From NCBI GenBank assembly GCA_910585165.1, contig CAJUBX010000002.1, positions 1 to 64,000 of the forward strand: a stretch of DNA of 64,000 nt, given 5' to 3'. Each line of letters starts with the position of its first letter. Position 1 is the stretch's first letter. Shown here one piece after another: positions 38,357 to 48,335 of the stretch. Made by a program: the position numbers and the translations under genes. The notes under the pieces were generated by a model. That model searched no databases. It was given only the letters and a program-made list of their open reading frames with translations, and was not told where the DNA came from. Source of the DNA: an uncultured Oscillibacter sp. Its GTDB lineage: Bacteria; Bacillota; Clostridia; Oscillospirales; Oscillospiraceae.

Positions 38357-41116
38357 ATGGACTACAACAAGACCATTAACCTGCCGAAGACGGACTTCCC
38401 CATGCGGGCGGGCCTGCCCAAACGGGAGCCGGAGATGCTCCGGCGCTGGGAGGAGGAGGACCTCTACCACGAGCTTCTCAAGAAGAACGAGGGCAAGCCC
38501 CTGTTCAGCCTCCACGACGGCCCTCCGTTCTCCAACGGGTCCATTCACATGGGCACCGCCATGAACAAGGCCATCAAGGACATCATCACCCGGTCCTACG
38601 CCATGCGGGGCTATTACACCCCCTATATCCCCGGCTGGGACAACCACGGCATGCCCATCGAGTCCGCCATCATCAAGGAAAACAAGCTCAACCGCAAGGC
38701 CATGTCCATCCCCGAGTTCCGCTCCGCCTGCCGCGACTTCGCCGCCCACTATGTGAACGTGCAGCGGGACGCCTTCAAGCGCATCGGCGTGGTGGGGGAC
38801 TGGGACCATCCCTACCTCACCATGGACCCCGGCTTTGAGGCCGAGGAGGTGAAGGTCTTCGGGGCCATGTACAAGAAGGGCTATATCTACAAGGGCCTCA
38901 AGCCCGTGTACTGGTGCCCCCACGACGAGACCGCCCTGGCGGAGGCCGAGATCGAGTACCAGGACGACCCCTGCACCACCGTCTATGTGAAGTTCCCCAT
39001 GCACGACGGCCTGGGCAGGCTCCCCGCCTACGATAAGAGCAAGCTCTTCTTCGTCATCTGGACCACGACGATCTGGACCCTCCCGGGGAACCTGGCCATC
39101 GCCCTGCACCCCTCCGAGAGCTACGCCGTGGTGAAGGCCCCGAACGGCGAGCACTATATCATGGCGGAGGCCCTGGCGGACAAGGTGATGAAGCTGGGCG
39201 GCTTTGACAGCTGGGAAATTGCCGAGACCCACCCGGGCAGCTTCTTCGAGAACATGCTGGCAAGCCACCCCTTCCTGCCCAAGACCTCCCGCCTGCTGCT
39301 GGCGGATTACGTCACCATGGACTCCGGCACCGGCTGCGTCCACACCGCCCCGGGCTTCGGCGCGGACGACTACCAGACCTGCCGCCGCTACGGCATGGAG
39401 ATGGTGGTCCCCGTGGACGACCAGGGCCGCCACACCGACTATGCCGGGAAGTACGCCGGGCTCACCACCGACGAATCGAACCCCGTCATTCTGAACGATA
39501 TGAAGGAGAGCGGCATGCTCTTCGCCTCGGAGGACATCGTCCACAGCTATCCCCACTGCTGGCGCTGCAAGAGCCCCATCATCTTCCGGGCCACTCCCCA
39601 GTGGTTCTGCTCCGTGGACTCCTTCAAGGAGGAGGCCATTGCCGCCGCCGACGAGGTCCGCTGGGTGCCCAAGTGGGGCATTGACCGGATGAAGTCCATG
39701 ATCCGGGAGCGGGCCGACTGGTGCATCAGCCGCCAGCGCCGCTGGGGCCTGCCCATCCCCGTGGTCTACTGCAAGGACTGCGGCAAGCCCGTGGTAACGG
39801 ACGAAAGCATCGCGGCCATCTCCAAGCTCTTCGCGGCGGAGGGCTCCAACGCCTGGTTCGCCAGGGAGGCGGAGGAGATTCTGCCCCAGGGCTTCGCCTG
39901 CCCCCACTGCGGCAAGTCCTCCGGCTTTGAGAAGGAGACGGACACCCTGGACGGCTGGTTCGACTCCGGCTCCACCCACTACGCCGCCATGAAGAAGGAC
40001 CAGGGCTTCTGGCCCGCCACCATGTATATGGAGGGCCTGGACCAGTACCGCGGCTGGTTCCAGAGCTCCCTGCTCACCGCCGTGGGAGCCTTCGGCAAGG
40101 GCGCGCCCTTCAAGGAGTGCGTCACCCACGGCTGGACCGTGGACGGCGAGGGCAAGGCCATGCACAAGTCCGCCGGAAACGGCATGGACCCCGCCGAGGT
40201 CATCGACCAGTACGGCGCGGACATCCTCCGGCTCTGGGCGGCGAATACGGACTACCACGCCGACGTGCGCTGCTCCCACGAGATTTTCAAGCAGCTGAGC
40301 CAGAACTACCTGAAGTTCCGCAACACCGCCCGGTACTGCCTGGGGAACCTGGACGGCTTTGACCCCGGCCGCCTCACCCCTCCCGGCGAGATGGAGGAGC
40401 TGGACCGCTGGGCCGTCACGAAGCTGAACGCCCTGATGGAAAAGTGTTTTGCCGCCTACGATGAGTATGAGTTCCTGGCGGCCACCCACGCGGTGAACGA
40501 TTTCTGCGTGGTGGACATGTCCAACTTCTACCTGGACGTGATCAAGGACCGGCTCTACTGCGACGAGAAGGACGGAGCTCTCCGCCGCAGCGCCCAGACC
40601 GCCCTGTACCTGATTCTGGATACCATGACCCGCATCATGGCCCCCATCCTCTGCTTCACCTGCGACGAAATCTGGCAGGCCATGCCCCACCGGGAGGGGG
40701 ACGATCCCCGGAACGTCCTCTTTAACGACATGCACCGGCCCTTTGCGGACTACGCCCTGGACGGCGAGGCCATGGAACGCTGGGCCGTCATCGAGGCGGC
40801 TCGGGACAAGGTGAACGCCGCCCTGGAGACCGCCCGGGCGGAGAAAAAAATCGGCAAGAGCCTGGAGGCCGCCGTGGTCCTCACCGTACCGGAGGCGGAG
40901 AACTGGCTGGCGGACCTGCCGGAGCTGGCGGACCTTCTGATCGTCTCCCAGGCGGAGGTCAAAACCGGAACCGCCCCTGCCGTGGAGATCTCCAAGGCCC
41001 AGGGCCAGAAGTGCCAGCGCTGCTGGAAGGTGCTGCCCAGCGTGGGCTCCGATTCCGAGCACCCCACCCTCTGCCCCCGCTGCGCCGCGGCGGTGCGGAA
41101 CCTGCCCCGGTTCTGA
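38357..41116 (+). CDS. ileS: Isoleucyl-tRNA synthetase
   Basis: This 919-residue class I synthetase has the HIGH signature as GSIHMGT near residue 64. The editing domain has GTGCVHTAPGFGADDY, the KMSKS-type loop is GKAMHKSAGNGMDP, and a tryptophan-rich WIS-like stretch DWCISRQRRWGLPIPV is present. The C-terminal zinc site reads CQRCWK...CPRC. It charges tRNA-Ile and clears misactivated valine. The ATG follows AAAGGAGTAATACAAA. Expression is governed by the isoleucine T-box upstream. Confidence 0.98.
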   Translation: MDYNKTINLPKTDFPMRAGLPKREPEMLRRWEEEDLYHELLKKNEGKPLFSLHDGPPFSNGSIHMGTAMNKAIKDIITRSYAMRGYYTPYIPGWDNHGMPIESAIIKENKLNRKAMSIPEFRSACRDFAAHYVNVQRDAFKRIGVVGDWDHPYLTMDPGFEAEEVKVFGAMYKKGYIYKGLKPVYWCPHDETALAEAEIEYQDDPCTTVYVKFPMHDGLGRLPAYDKSKLFFVIWTTTIWTLPGNLAIALHPSESYAVVKAPNGEHYIMAEALADKVMKLGGFDSWEIAETHPGSFFENMLASHPFLPKTSRLLLADYVTMDSGTGCVHTAPGFGADDYQTCRRYGMEMVVPVDDQGRHTDYAGKYAGLTTDESNPVILNDMKESGMLFASEDIVHSYPHCWRCKSPIIFRATPQWFCSVDSFKEEAIAAADEVRWVPKWGIDRMKSMIRERADWCISRQRRWGLPIPVVYCKDCGKPVVTDESIAAISKLFAAEGSNAWFAREAEEILPQGFACPHCGKSSGFEKETDTLDGWFDSGSTHYAAMKKDQGFWPATMYMEGLDQYRGWFQSSLLTAVGAFGKGAPFKECVTHGWTVDGEGKAMHKSAGNGMDPAEVIDQYGADILRLWAANTDYHADVRCSHEIFKQLSQNYLKFRNTARYCLGNLDGFDPGRLTPPGEMEELDRWAVTKLNALMEKCFAAYDEYEFLAATHAVNDFCVVDMSNFYLDVIKDRLYCDEKDGALRRSAQTALYLILDTMTRIMAPILCFTCDEIWQAMPHREGDDPRNVLFNDMHRPFADYALDGEAMERWAVIEAARDKVNAALETARAEKKIGKSLEAAVVLTVPEAENWLADLPELADLLIVSQAEVKTGTAPAVEISKAQGQKCQRCWKVLPSVGSDSEHPTLCPRCAAAVRNLPRF

Positions 41117-41139
41117 ACGCTGAAGAAAGACCAACAGGG

Positions 41140-41168
41140 AAGCCCCGCCGGAACGGCGGGGCTTCCCC
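41140..41168. terminator. Terminator between convergent ileS and ferredoxin genes
   Basis: Arms AAGCCCCGCC and GGCGGGGCTT with a 5-base loop; a pyrimidine-rich tract CCCCTTTCTC follows on the plus strand. Confidence 0.75.
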
Positions 41169-41172
41169 TTTC

Positions 41173-41355
41173 TCACTTTGAAATGGAAATCGCGTTCACC
41201 GGGCAGCCGTTGGCGGCGTCCCGGACCCGGGGACTCTTCCCCTCCGGCTGGGCGATGACGCGGGAGGCGCTTCCTTCCAGGCGGAAGACCTCCGGCGCGG
41301 CGTAGGCGCACATGCCGCAGGCGATGCAGCGCCCGGCGTCTACAGAAACAGTCAT
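41173..41355 (-). CDS. Ferredoxin with a single [4Fe-4S] cluster, 60 residues
   Basis: The start ATG 41355 follows AAAGGAGG. The protein has the cluster motif CIACGMC followed by AYAAPEVF, and the fourth cysteine in GCPVNAIS near the C terminus. This is the monocluster ferredoxin pattern of the type found in Thermotoga and many Clostridia. It would act as a low-potential electron carrier. No partner oxidoreductase gene is adjacent, and it stands alone between two plus-strand genes. Confidence 0.92.
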   Translation of the reverse strand: MTVSVDAGRCIACGMCAYAAPEVFRLEGSASRVIAQPEGKSPRVRDAANGCPVNAISISK

Positions 41356-41445
41356 GGGCCGGCCTCCTTTTTCGTTCTCCCCTCCATCATAACCCCGGCG
41401 GGGCGGTTTGTCCAGCCTGGAAAATCCAGGGGCCGCCGCCGGATT

Positions 41446-41491
41446 TTGTTCACGATTTGTCATTTACTTTCTTTCCGGTTTGTGCTATGGT
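41446..41491 (+). promoter_or_regulatory. Promoter region of SLH gene 1 sharing a TTGTTCAC / TATGGT architecture with SLH gene 2
   Basis: TTGTTCAC (41446-41453) is followed after two bases by TTTGTCAT. TATGGT (41486-41491), a plausible -10, begins 40 bases from the first T. The same elements with the same 40-base spacing occur at 49923-49968 before the second SLH gene. Confidence 0.6.
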
Positions 41492-41532
41492 GGAAGATAT
41501 TCGATTTGCCCTGTACAAGATGGAGGACCTCT

Positions 41533-44500
41533 ATGAAACGAATCTTTCCCAGAGCGCTTTCCCTGCTTCTGACCCTCTCCCTGCTGGCGGCGCTGGCGGT
41601 CCCGGCCCTGGCCTCGGAGGCCATGGGGGACGATCTCATCTTCACGGATACCCTGCTGAACCAGGGGACCCAGCTCTCCGCCAACGTCTTTTGGAGTACC
41701 GCCAGCTCCGACTACCGGCGGGAAAACCTGATTACATACACGCCCAACGCCTCCGTCACCCCCATCGTCACCTACGGCGGGGCGCTGACGGACCGCAGCT
41801 CCGTCTCCAGCACCGCCCGGGCCCTGGAGGAGCAGGGCTGGCGGGTGGTGGCCGGAATCAACGGTGATTTTTACAACGTGACCAACGGCCTGCCCATCGG
41901 CATGGTGGTCACGGGGGGACGGCTCCGCTCCAGCGACGGAGGGTTTCACGCCATCGGCTTCCACGCTGACGGAACCGCCGTCCTGGGCAGGCCCGGATTG
42001 TCCATTACCGCCGCCTACACCGCCCCGGACGGCTCCGGCGAGCCCCTCTACGGCGAGGCGGGGGAGCCCCTTTACGACGAGCTGGGCAATCCCCTTACCA
42101 GCGGCACGGGGCTGCCGGTGGACAAGTCCCTGGTTATCGCCGCCTTCAACAAGGCCCGGACGGAAAAGGGCGTATACCTCTATACCTACGATTTTAACGC
42201 CGCCCGCACCACCGGCACCACCCAGCCCGGCGTGGATGTAATCTGCTCCATTCAGGAGGGGAATTTCGCCCTGGGCGAGGACACCACTCTGGTGGTGGAG
42301 CGGGTGGCGGAGGGGCAGTCCCCTCCCGTGCTGGGGCCCGGCCAGGCGGTCCTCACCGCCAACGCCCAGGCCGGGGAGGAGACGCTGAACGCCCTGCGGT
42401 CCATTCCCGCCGGGACCGCCGTCCGCGTGTCCGTCACCCCCTCCGCTCCCGGCTGGGACGGCGTGCAGTATGCCGTAGGCAGCCTCTACTCCCTGGTTGA
42501 AAACGGGGTCCCGGCCTCCGGCCTCCCCGCCGGGGCCGCCCCCCGCACCGCCGTGGGCCAGCGGTACGACGGCAGCTTGATTTTCTACACCATCGACGGG
42601 CGGAAGGCCGGGCATTCCATCGGCGCCAGCCTGGACCAGGTGGCCCGGCGGCTTATCGAGCTGGGCTGCGTCACCGCGCTGTGCCTGGACGGCGGCGGGT
42701 CCACCACCCTGACCGCCACCTGGCCCACGGATACCGCCGCAAAGCGGATCAACTCCCCCTCCGACCGGACGGAGCGGTCCGTATCCAACCATATTTTCCT
42801 GGTGGCCTCCAGCCGCCCCACCGGGGAGCTGAGCCATTTCCATGTCAGCGCCGACAACGCCTATGTTCTGGCGGGCAGCACCGCGGAGATTTCCGCCGCC
42901 GCCCTGGACACCAGCTTCATCCCCATGACCCAGTCCTATGACCTCTCCGCCTCCGCCGGAATCCTGGAGGGCAATGTGCTGACCACTCCCCTGGAGGGCG
43001 GGGATATCACCGTCACCGCCCAGGGCGGCGGCGCGCAGGGCTCCGCCGTGGTCCACGCCGTGGCCGCGCCGGATGCGGTGGCGGTGCGGAACGAACGCAA
43101 CGCCATTATCACCGAGCTTGCCGCCGCTCCCGGAACCTCCGTCCAGCTTCACGGCTCCGCCGCCTATAAGCACCTGCCCCTCAAGGCGGACCCGGCGGCC
43201 TTTTCCTGGGAGCTGGAGGGGGACGTGGGCTCCATTGACCAGACGGGCCTTTTCACCGCCACCGCCCCGGGGACGGGGAAGATCACCGTTTCCGCCGGAA
43301 CCCAGAGCATGTCCATCGCCGTGACGGTCTCTGCCCGGCATCTGGAAACCCTGGAGGATTTCGAGGGCGAGACCACCATCTTCCGGGGCTCCGGGGAGCG
43401 CGCCTCCTTCAGCCTGAACCGGGACGGGAACTATGTCCGCTTCGGCAGCGGCTCCGGCAGGCTGGAGTATGACCTTGCCGAGGGCCCCGCCCGCTGGAAC
43501 GCCACGTCCCAGCCCGCCGTGCTGGGCGCTCCCTATACCGGGCTGAACCTGTGGGTGGACAGCAACGGCTCCGGCAATACCCTGTCCCTACTCTGGAGCT
43601 CCGGCGGGGAGGAGATTCAGGTCCTGCCCCTGACCACCCTGGACGTGTCCGGCTGGAAGCAGGTCAGCGTAAACGGCCTTGCTCCGGGCACGGTCATCCG
43701 GGGCCTGGAGATCAGCGGCACGGGCACGGGAACCATCTATCTGGACCAGGTGACCGCCACCTTTGACGGCATCGTGGACAGCGCTGCCCCGGCAATCTCG
43801 GCGGAGCTGGACCAGGCGTCCTGGACCGTCGCCGGCTCCATTGCCGACGACGTGGACGGCGTTCTCCCGGCGGAGGACGTGACCGTTACCTTCAACGGCT
43901 CGCCCTTGGGGGAGTATGATCCTTCCACCGGCCGCTTCACCGTATCCCTCCCGGAGGACGGCGGGCAGATGGGCCGGGTCACGGTTACCGCCCGGGACGC
44001 CTCCGGCAACATCGGCCGCAGCTCCGTGGACGTTCCGGCCTCCGGCCCGGAGCGCCGCTTTACGGACACCGCCGAATACTGGGGGGCGGACTACTGCGAC
44101 TTCCTGTACGATAACGGCATTTCCAAAGGCTATGCCGACGGGACCTTCCGTCCCGACCAGCTTCTCACCCGGCTGGACTTCGCCGTCATGCTGTACAACG
44201 CCCTGGCCGGAACGGGGCGGCTGGACCCGGCGAAATACGCCGGGACGGCGCTGCCCTTCGCGGACCTGGACCAGCTTCCTGAGTACGCCCTTCCCGCCGT
44301 CCGGGCGCTGTACGCCGAGGGCATCGCCGCCGGCTCCCAGGGAAAGGACGGGAAGCTGCGCTTCAACCCCGCCGGGAACCTGACCCGGGCCCAGGCGGCG
44401 GCCATGATCGGCCGGAGCCAGGAAAAGGGCTACGCCCTGGCGGAGCTGAGCTTTACCGACGCGGCGCAGATTCCCGGATACGCCGCCTTCTATATCCAAA

Positions 44501-44607
44501 CCATGGCGGCCCAGGGAATTCTCGGCGGCTACGCCGACGGCACTTTCCGCCCCCAGGCCAACATCACCCGGGGGCAGATGGCGAAAATCCTGTACACCCT
44601 TTTGTGA
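41533..44607 (+). CDS. Secreted phosphodiester glycosidase (NAGPA-like) with SLH surface anchor
   Basis: ATG 41533 follows GGAGG and gives about 1024 residues. A signal peptide (MKRIFPRALSLLLTLSLLAA...ALA) leads a phosphodiester-glycosidase domain of the DUF2233/NAGPA family at about 50-430. Signatures are VVAGINGDFYNVTNGLPIG and CLDGGGSTTL. Ig-like and jelly-roll regions follow (about 440-740), then a bacterial Ig-type stretch and three SLH modules (about 840-1024, FTDTAEYWGADYCDFLYDNG ... GYADGTFRP). The enzyme family removes GlcNAc capping a phosphodiester; the SLH modules bind secondary wall polymer. It may trim phosphoglycans at the cell surface. Confidence 0.9.
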   Translation: MKRIFPRALSLLLTLSLLAALAVPALASEAMGDDLIFTDTLLNQGTQLSANVFWSTASSDYRRENLITYTPNASVTPIVTYGGALTDRSSVSSTARALEEQGWRVVAGINGDFYNVTNGLPIGMVVTGGRLRSSDGGFHAIGFHADGTAVLGRPGLSITAAYTAPDGSGEPLYGEAGEPLYDELGNPLTSGTGLPVDKSLVIAAFNKARTEKGVYLYTYDFNAARTTGTTQPGVDVICSIQEGNFALGEDTTLVVERVAEGQSPPVLGPGQAVLTANAQAGEETLNALRSIPAGTAVRVSVTPSAPGWDGVQYAVGSLYSLVENGVPASGLPAGAAPRTAVGQRYDGSLIFYTIDGRKAGHSIGASLDQVARRLIELGCVTALCLDGGGSTTLTATWPTDTAAKRINSPSDRTERSVSNHIFLVASSRPTGELSHFHVSADNAYVLAGSTAEISAAALDTSFIPMTQSYDLSASAGILEGNVLTTPLEGGDITVTAQGGGAQGSAVVHAVAAPDAVAVRNERNAIITELAAAPGTSVQLHGSAAYKHLPLKADPAAFSWELEGDVGSIDQTGLFTATAPGTGKITVSAGTQSMSIAVTVSARHLETLEDFEGETTIFRGSGERASFSLNRDGNYVRFGSGSGRLEYDLAEGPARWNATSQPAVLGAPYTGLNLWVDSNGSGNTLSLLWSSGGEEIQVLPLTTLDVSGWKQVSVNGLAPGTVIRGLEISGTGTGTIYLDQVTATFDGIVDSAAPAISAELDQASWTVAGSIADDVDGVLPAEDVTVTFNGSPLGEYDPSTGRFTVSLPEDGGQMGRVTVTARDASGNIGRSSVDVPASGPERRFTDTAEYWGADYCDFLYDNGISKGYADGTFRPDQLLTRLDFAVMLYNALAGTGRLDPAKYAGTALPFADLDQLPEYALPAVRALYAEGIAAGSQGKDGKLRFNPAGNLTRAQAAAMIGRSQEKGYALAELSFTDAAQIPGYAAFYIQTMAAQGILGGYADGTFRPQANITRGQMAKILYTLL

Positions 44608-44615
44608 GAATGCGA

Positions 44616-44650
44616 AACGGCCTGCCGCAAAAAGCGGCGGGCCGTTTTTT
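44616..44650 (+). terminator. Terminator of SLH gene 1
   Basis: Arms AACGGCC-GCCGC and GCGGC-GGCCGTT around AAAAA, followed by T6. A second GC-rich stem (GCCGCCTCCCGGCG and partner) lies just beyond, at the end of tex. Confidence 0.8.
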
Positions 44651-44690
44651 GGCCGCCTCCCGGCGATTCCCGCCGGGAGGCGGCAGCTTC

Positions 44691-46847
44691 TTATTCCACC
44701 TGGCGCATGGAGAGGGAGATGCGCTTTTTCTTCTCGTCCACCTCCAAAACCTTCACCTTCACCACGTCTCCCACGGACACCGCCTCGGAGGGGTGCTTGA
44801 GGAAGCGGTCCGCCACCTGGGAGATATGGACCAGCCCGTCCTGGTGGACGCCGATGTCCACGAACACGCCGAAGTCAATGACGTTGCGCACCGTGCCCGT
44901 GAGGACCATGCCGGACTTCAGGTCCTTCATCTCCAGCACGTCCGTCCGCAGCACCGGCTTTGGCAGGCTGTCCCGCACGTCCCGGCCGGGCTTCATCAGC
45001 TCCGCCACCACGTCCCGCAGGGTGGGCACGCCCACTCCCGCCTCCGCCGCCGCCCTTTCCTCGCCGTAGGCGGACACCCGGGCGGGCAGGTCCTGGAGGT
45101 TGCCCTCCTTCACATCGGCAAGGCTGCGGCCCGCCAGGGCCAGCAGCTTTTCCGCCGCGGCGTAGCTCTCCGGGTGAACGGCGGTGTTGTCCAGCACGGA
45201 ATCGCTCTCCGGCACCCGGAGGAAGCCCGCGCACTGCTGGAAGGCCTTGGGCCCCAGCTTGGGAACCTTCAAAATCTGCTTCCGGGCGGTGAAGGGGCCG
45301 TTTTCCTCCCGGTAGGCCACAATATTTTTCGCCGTGGCCGCCGTCAGGCCCGACACCCGCTGGAGGAGGGAGGGAGAGGCGGTGTTCACGTCCACCCCCA
45401 CGGCGTTGACGCAGTCCTCCACCACGCCGCTGAGGGCCTCGTCCAGCCGCTTGGGCGGGCAGTCGTGCTGGTACTGCCCCACGCCGATGGCCTTGGGATC
45501 GATTTTCACCAGCTCCGCCAGGGGGTCCTGGAGCCGCCGGGCGATGGACACGGCGGAGCGGAGGTTCACGTCGTACTCCGGGAACTCCTCCGCCGCCAGG
45601 GGGCTTGCCGAGTACACGGAGGCCCCGGCCTCGGAAACAATCATGTAGCTGACCTGGGCCTCGTTCACCTGCCGGATCAGCTCCACCGCCATCTGCTCCG
45701 TCTCCCGGCTGGCGGTTCCGTTGCCGATGGCGATATGCTCCACGCCGTGCTTTCGGATGAGCTTCGCCAGGACGGCGATGGCCTCCCGCTTCTGCCGCTC
45801 GCCGTGGGTGGGATAGACCACGGCGGTGTCCAGCACCTTCCCCGTGCCGTCCACCACGGCCACCTTGCAGCCCATGCGGTAGCCCGGGTCCAGGCCCATG
45901 GTCACCTTCCCCTTCACCGGGGGCTGCATCAAAAGGGGCTTGAGGTTCAGGGCAAACTGCCCCACGGCCCCTTCGCTTGCCTCCTCCGTCAGGGCGGAGC
46001 GGCACTCCCGCTCCAGGGAGGGGAAGATGAGACGGTCATAGGCGTCCTCCGCCGCGGCCTTGACAAACTCCATGGCCCGGCTGCCCGGAACCACCACCCG
46101 GCGGCGGAGGGCCCGCAGGGCCAGCTCCCGGTCCATCTCCACGCCGACTCTCAGCTTTCCCTCCTTCTCCCCCCGGTTCACGGCCAGAACCTGGTGGCCC
46201 TGCATCCGGGAGAGGGGCTGGGTGAAATCGTAGTACAGCCGGTAGACGGTGTCCTCCTCCACGGCGGCCTCGCTGCGGAGCTTCCCGTTTTTCGCCAGCA
46301 GGGAGCGCAGGGCCTTGCGGAGCTCCGCGTCGTCGCTGAGCATCTCCGCCACAATGTCTCCCGCTCCCGCCAGGGCCTCCTCCGCCGTCTCCACGCCCTT
46401 TTCCGGGTCAATGTACTTCGCCGCTTCCTCCGCCGGGTCCGGACAGTCCGGCCCCTGGGCAAAGAGGCGCTCCGCCAGGGGCTGGAGGCCCTTCTCCCGG
46501 GCAGCGGTGGCCCGGGTCCGGCGCTTTTGCTTATAGGGCCGGTACAGGTCCTCCACCTCCGCCAGGGTGGCGGCGTCGTCGATGGCGCAGGCCAGCTCCT
46601 CCGTCAGCTTTCCCTGCTCCTCGATGGACTTCTTCACGGCCTCCCGCCGCTCCTGGAGGCCCCGGAGATAGTGCAGCCGCTCCTCCAGCTTCCGCAGCGT
46701 GGTGTCGTCCATGGCTCCGTGGAGCTCCTTGCGGTAGCGGGCGATGAAGGGAATGGTGTTCCCCTCGTCCAGAAGGCGGACCACGTTTTCAACATACTGC
46801 GGATTCTGATTCAGCTCCTGGGCCAGTTGGGTGATGATGGGTTCCAT
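44691..46847 (-). CDS. tex: Tex family RNA-binding transcription accessory protein
   Basis: This 718-residue protein has full Tex architecture. The N-terminal helical domain includes VVRLLDEGNTIPFIARYRKE. The YqgF-like RNase H fold includes MGLDPGYRMGCKVAVVDGTG and HIAIGNGTASRETE. HhH motifs include NAVGVDVNTASPSLLQRVSGL. A C-terminal S1 domain covers about 640-715 (GMVLTGTVRNVIDFGVFVDIGVHQDGLVHIS). Tex binds RNA and the transcription machinery and is broadly conserved. It is free-standing here, upstream of the SLH gene's convergent terminator. Confidence 0.97.
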   Translation of the reverse strand: MEPIITQLAQELNQNPQYVENVVRLLDEGNTIPFIARYRKELHGAMDDTTLRKLEERLHYLRGLQERREAVKKSIEEQGKLTEELACAIDDAATLAEVEDLYRPYKQKRRTRATAAREKGLQPLAERLFAQGPDCPDPAEEAAKYIDPEKGVETAEEALAGAGDIVAEMLSDDAELRKALRSLLAKNGKLRSEAAVEEDTVYRLYYDFTQPLSRMQGHQVLAVNRGEKEGKLRVGVEMDRELALRALRRRVVVPGSRAMEFVKAAAEDAYDRLIFPSLERECRSALTEEASEGAVGQFALNLKPLLMQPPVKGKVTMGLDPGYRMGCKVAVVDGTGKVLDTAVVYPTHGERQKREAIAVLAKLIRKHGVEHIAIGNGTASRETEQMAVELIRQVNEAQVSYMIVSEAGASVYSASPLAAEEFPEYDVNLRSAVSIARRLQDPLAELVKIDPKAIGVGQYQHDCPPKRLDEALSGVVEDCVNAVGVDVNTASPSLLQRVSGLTAATAKNIVAYREENGPFTARKQILKVPKLGPKAFQQCAGFLRVPESDSVLDNTAVHPESYAAAEKLLALAGRSLADVKEGNLQDLPARVSAYGEERAAAEAGVGVPTLRDVVAELMKPGRDVRDSLPKPVLRTDVLEMKDLKSGMVLTGTVRNVIDFGVFVDIGVHQDGLVHISQVADRFLKHPSEAVSVGDVVKVKVLEVDEKKKRISLSMRQVE

Positions 46848-46913
46848 AAAGACCTCCTTATCTTCCCGGGGAAAGGGGTGCGGGGAAAGCCACGGCGGGT
46901 TTTCCCCGCATGT

Positions 46914-48335
46914 TCAATCAAGCCCCGCCCCGCGGGATGCAATTTTCGCCTCCGCCGCCTGCATGGTCCTGCGGAGGAATATAACGCTCAGGGTCAGGGA
47001 CATCAGCTCGGCGATGGGGAAGGAGAACCACACCAGCTCCAGCCTTCCCGTCCGGGCCAGCAGCCACGCCGCCGGGAGCAGCACCACCAGCTGGCGGCAG
47101 ACGGAGACCACCAGGCTGTGGAGGGGGTTTCCGATGGCCTGGAACATAGACCCGGCGATGATGCAGAAGCCCGCCAGCAGGAAGGAGAGGCTGATAATCC
47201 GCAGGGCCGCCGTGCCGATGGAGAGCATCTCCGCCGAGGGGCTGAAAAAGCCCAGCAGCACCCCGGGGATCAGGTTGAAGGCGGCAAAGCCGGCCGTCAT
47301 AATCACCGTGGCGGTCACAACAGTGAGGCGGAAGGTTTTGCGCACCCGGTCCAGCCGGGCCGCGCCGTAGTTGTACGAAACGATGGGCACCATGCCGTTG
47401 TTCAGCCCGAAGACCGGCATGAAGATGAAACTCTGGAGCTTGAAGTAGGCCCCGAACACCGCCGTGGCCGTGTCGGTGAAGGAGATGAGAATCTTGTTGA
47501 TGCCGAAGGTCATGACGGACCCGATGGACTGCATGATGATGGAGGGCAGGCCCACCCGGTAAATCTCCCGGACCACCGCCCGGTCCGGCCGGATGGAGCG
47601 GAGGCGGATGTGGATGTCCTTGTTGAACCGGAGGTTCATCCAAAGGCCGATGAGGGCGGCCACAATCTGCCCGAAGACGGTGGCGGCGGCGGCCCCGGCC
47701 ACCTCCATCCGGGGAAAGCCGAAGAGGCCGAAGATCAAGATGGGGTCCAGGATGATGTTGATGAGGGCCCCGATGAGCTGGGTAAGCATGGAGTACACCG
47801 TCCGGCCCGTGGATTGGAGAATCCGCTCAAAGCAGAACTGGCTGAAAATGCCGATGGAGAGCCCCAGGCAGATGCGGGCGTAATCCGTGCCGTAGTCCAC
47901 AATGGGCTGGATGTCCGTCTGGGCCAGGAAGAAGGGTCGGGCCAGCAGAAAGCCGCACACGCCGAAGGCCACGGCGCTGACCAGAAACACGAAGATGCCC
48001 GTGTTGGCGGCCTGGTCCGCCTGGTCCTGCTTCTTCTCGCCAAGGGACCGGGAGAGCAGGGCGTTCATGCCCACGCCGGTGCCGCCGCCCACGGCGATCA
48101 TCAGGTTCTGAAGGGGGAAGGCCAGGGACACGGCGTTCAGCGCGTCCTGGCTGATGCGGGCCACGAAAATGCTGTCCACCACGTTGTAGAGGGCCTGGAC
48201 CAGCATGGAAATCATCATGGGGATTGCCATGCCCGCCAGCAGGGGGGCGATGGGCATAACGCCCATCTTGTTTTCCCGGGCGGCGTCTCCCCCCTGGGGG
48301 GCCGGGCCGCTTGATTGCAGCTTGTCGTCTTTCAT
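46914..48335 (-). CDS. MATE family multidrug/sodium antiporter
   Basis: ATG 48335 gives 473 residues with twelve hydrophobic segments in two similar halves, typical of MATE proteins. Signatures are the first helix region PMMISMLVQALYNVVDSIFVARI, GGGTGVGMNALLSRSLGEKK, ALINIILDPILIFG and the mirrored VGLPSIIMQSIGSVMTFGINKIL and NNGMVPIVSYNYGAAR. It would export drugs or metabolites in exchange for sodium or protons. The longer upstream frame is not credible because it runs through a terminator-like stem. Confidence 0.95.
   Translation of the reverse strand: MKDDKLQSSGPAPQGGDAARENKMGVMPIAPLLAGMAIPMMISMLVQALYNVVDSIFVARISQDALNAVSLAFPLQNLMIAVGGGTGVGMNALLSRSLGEKKQDQADQAANTGIFVFLVSAVAFGVCGFLLARPFFLAQTDIQPIVDYGTDYARICLGLSIGIFSQFCFERILQSTGRTVYSMLTQLIGALINIILDPILIFGLFGFPRMEVAGAAAATVFGQIVAALIGLWMNLRFNKDIHIRLRSIRPDRAVVREIYRVGLPSIIMQSIGSVMTFGINKILISFTDTATAVFGAYFKLQSFIFMPVFGLNNGMVPIVSYNYGAARLDRVRKTFRLTVVTATVIMTAGFAAFNLIPGVLLGFFSPSAEMLSIGTAALRIISLSFLLAGFCIIAGSMFQAIGNPLHSLVVSVCRQLVVLLPAAWLLARTGRLELVWFSFPIAELMSLTLSVIFLRRTMQAAEAKIASRGAGLD

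Noticed and set aside
44604..48314. A plus-strand frame of 1236 codons across tex and the MATE gene.
   Set aside because: It runs through two unrelated minus-strand genes and the gap between them, and is His/Gly/Gln-rich antisense of GC-rich codons.
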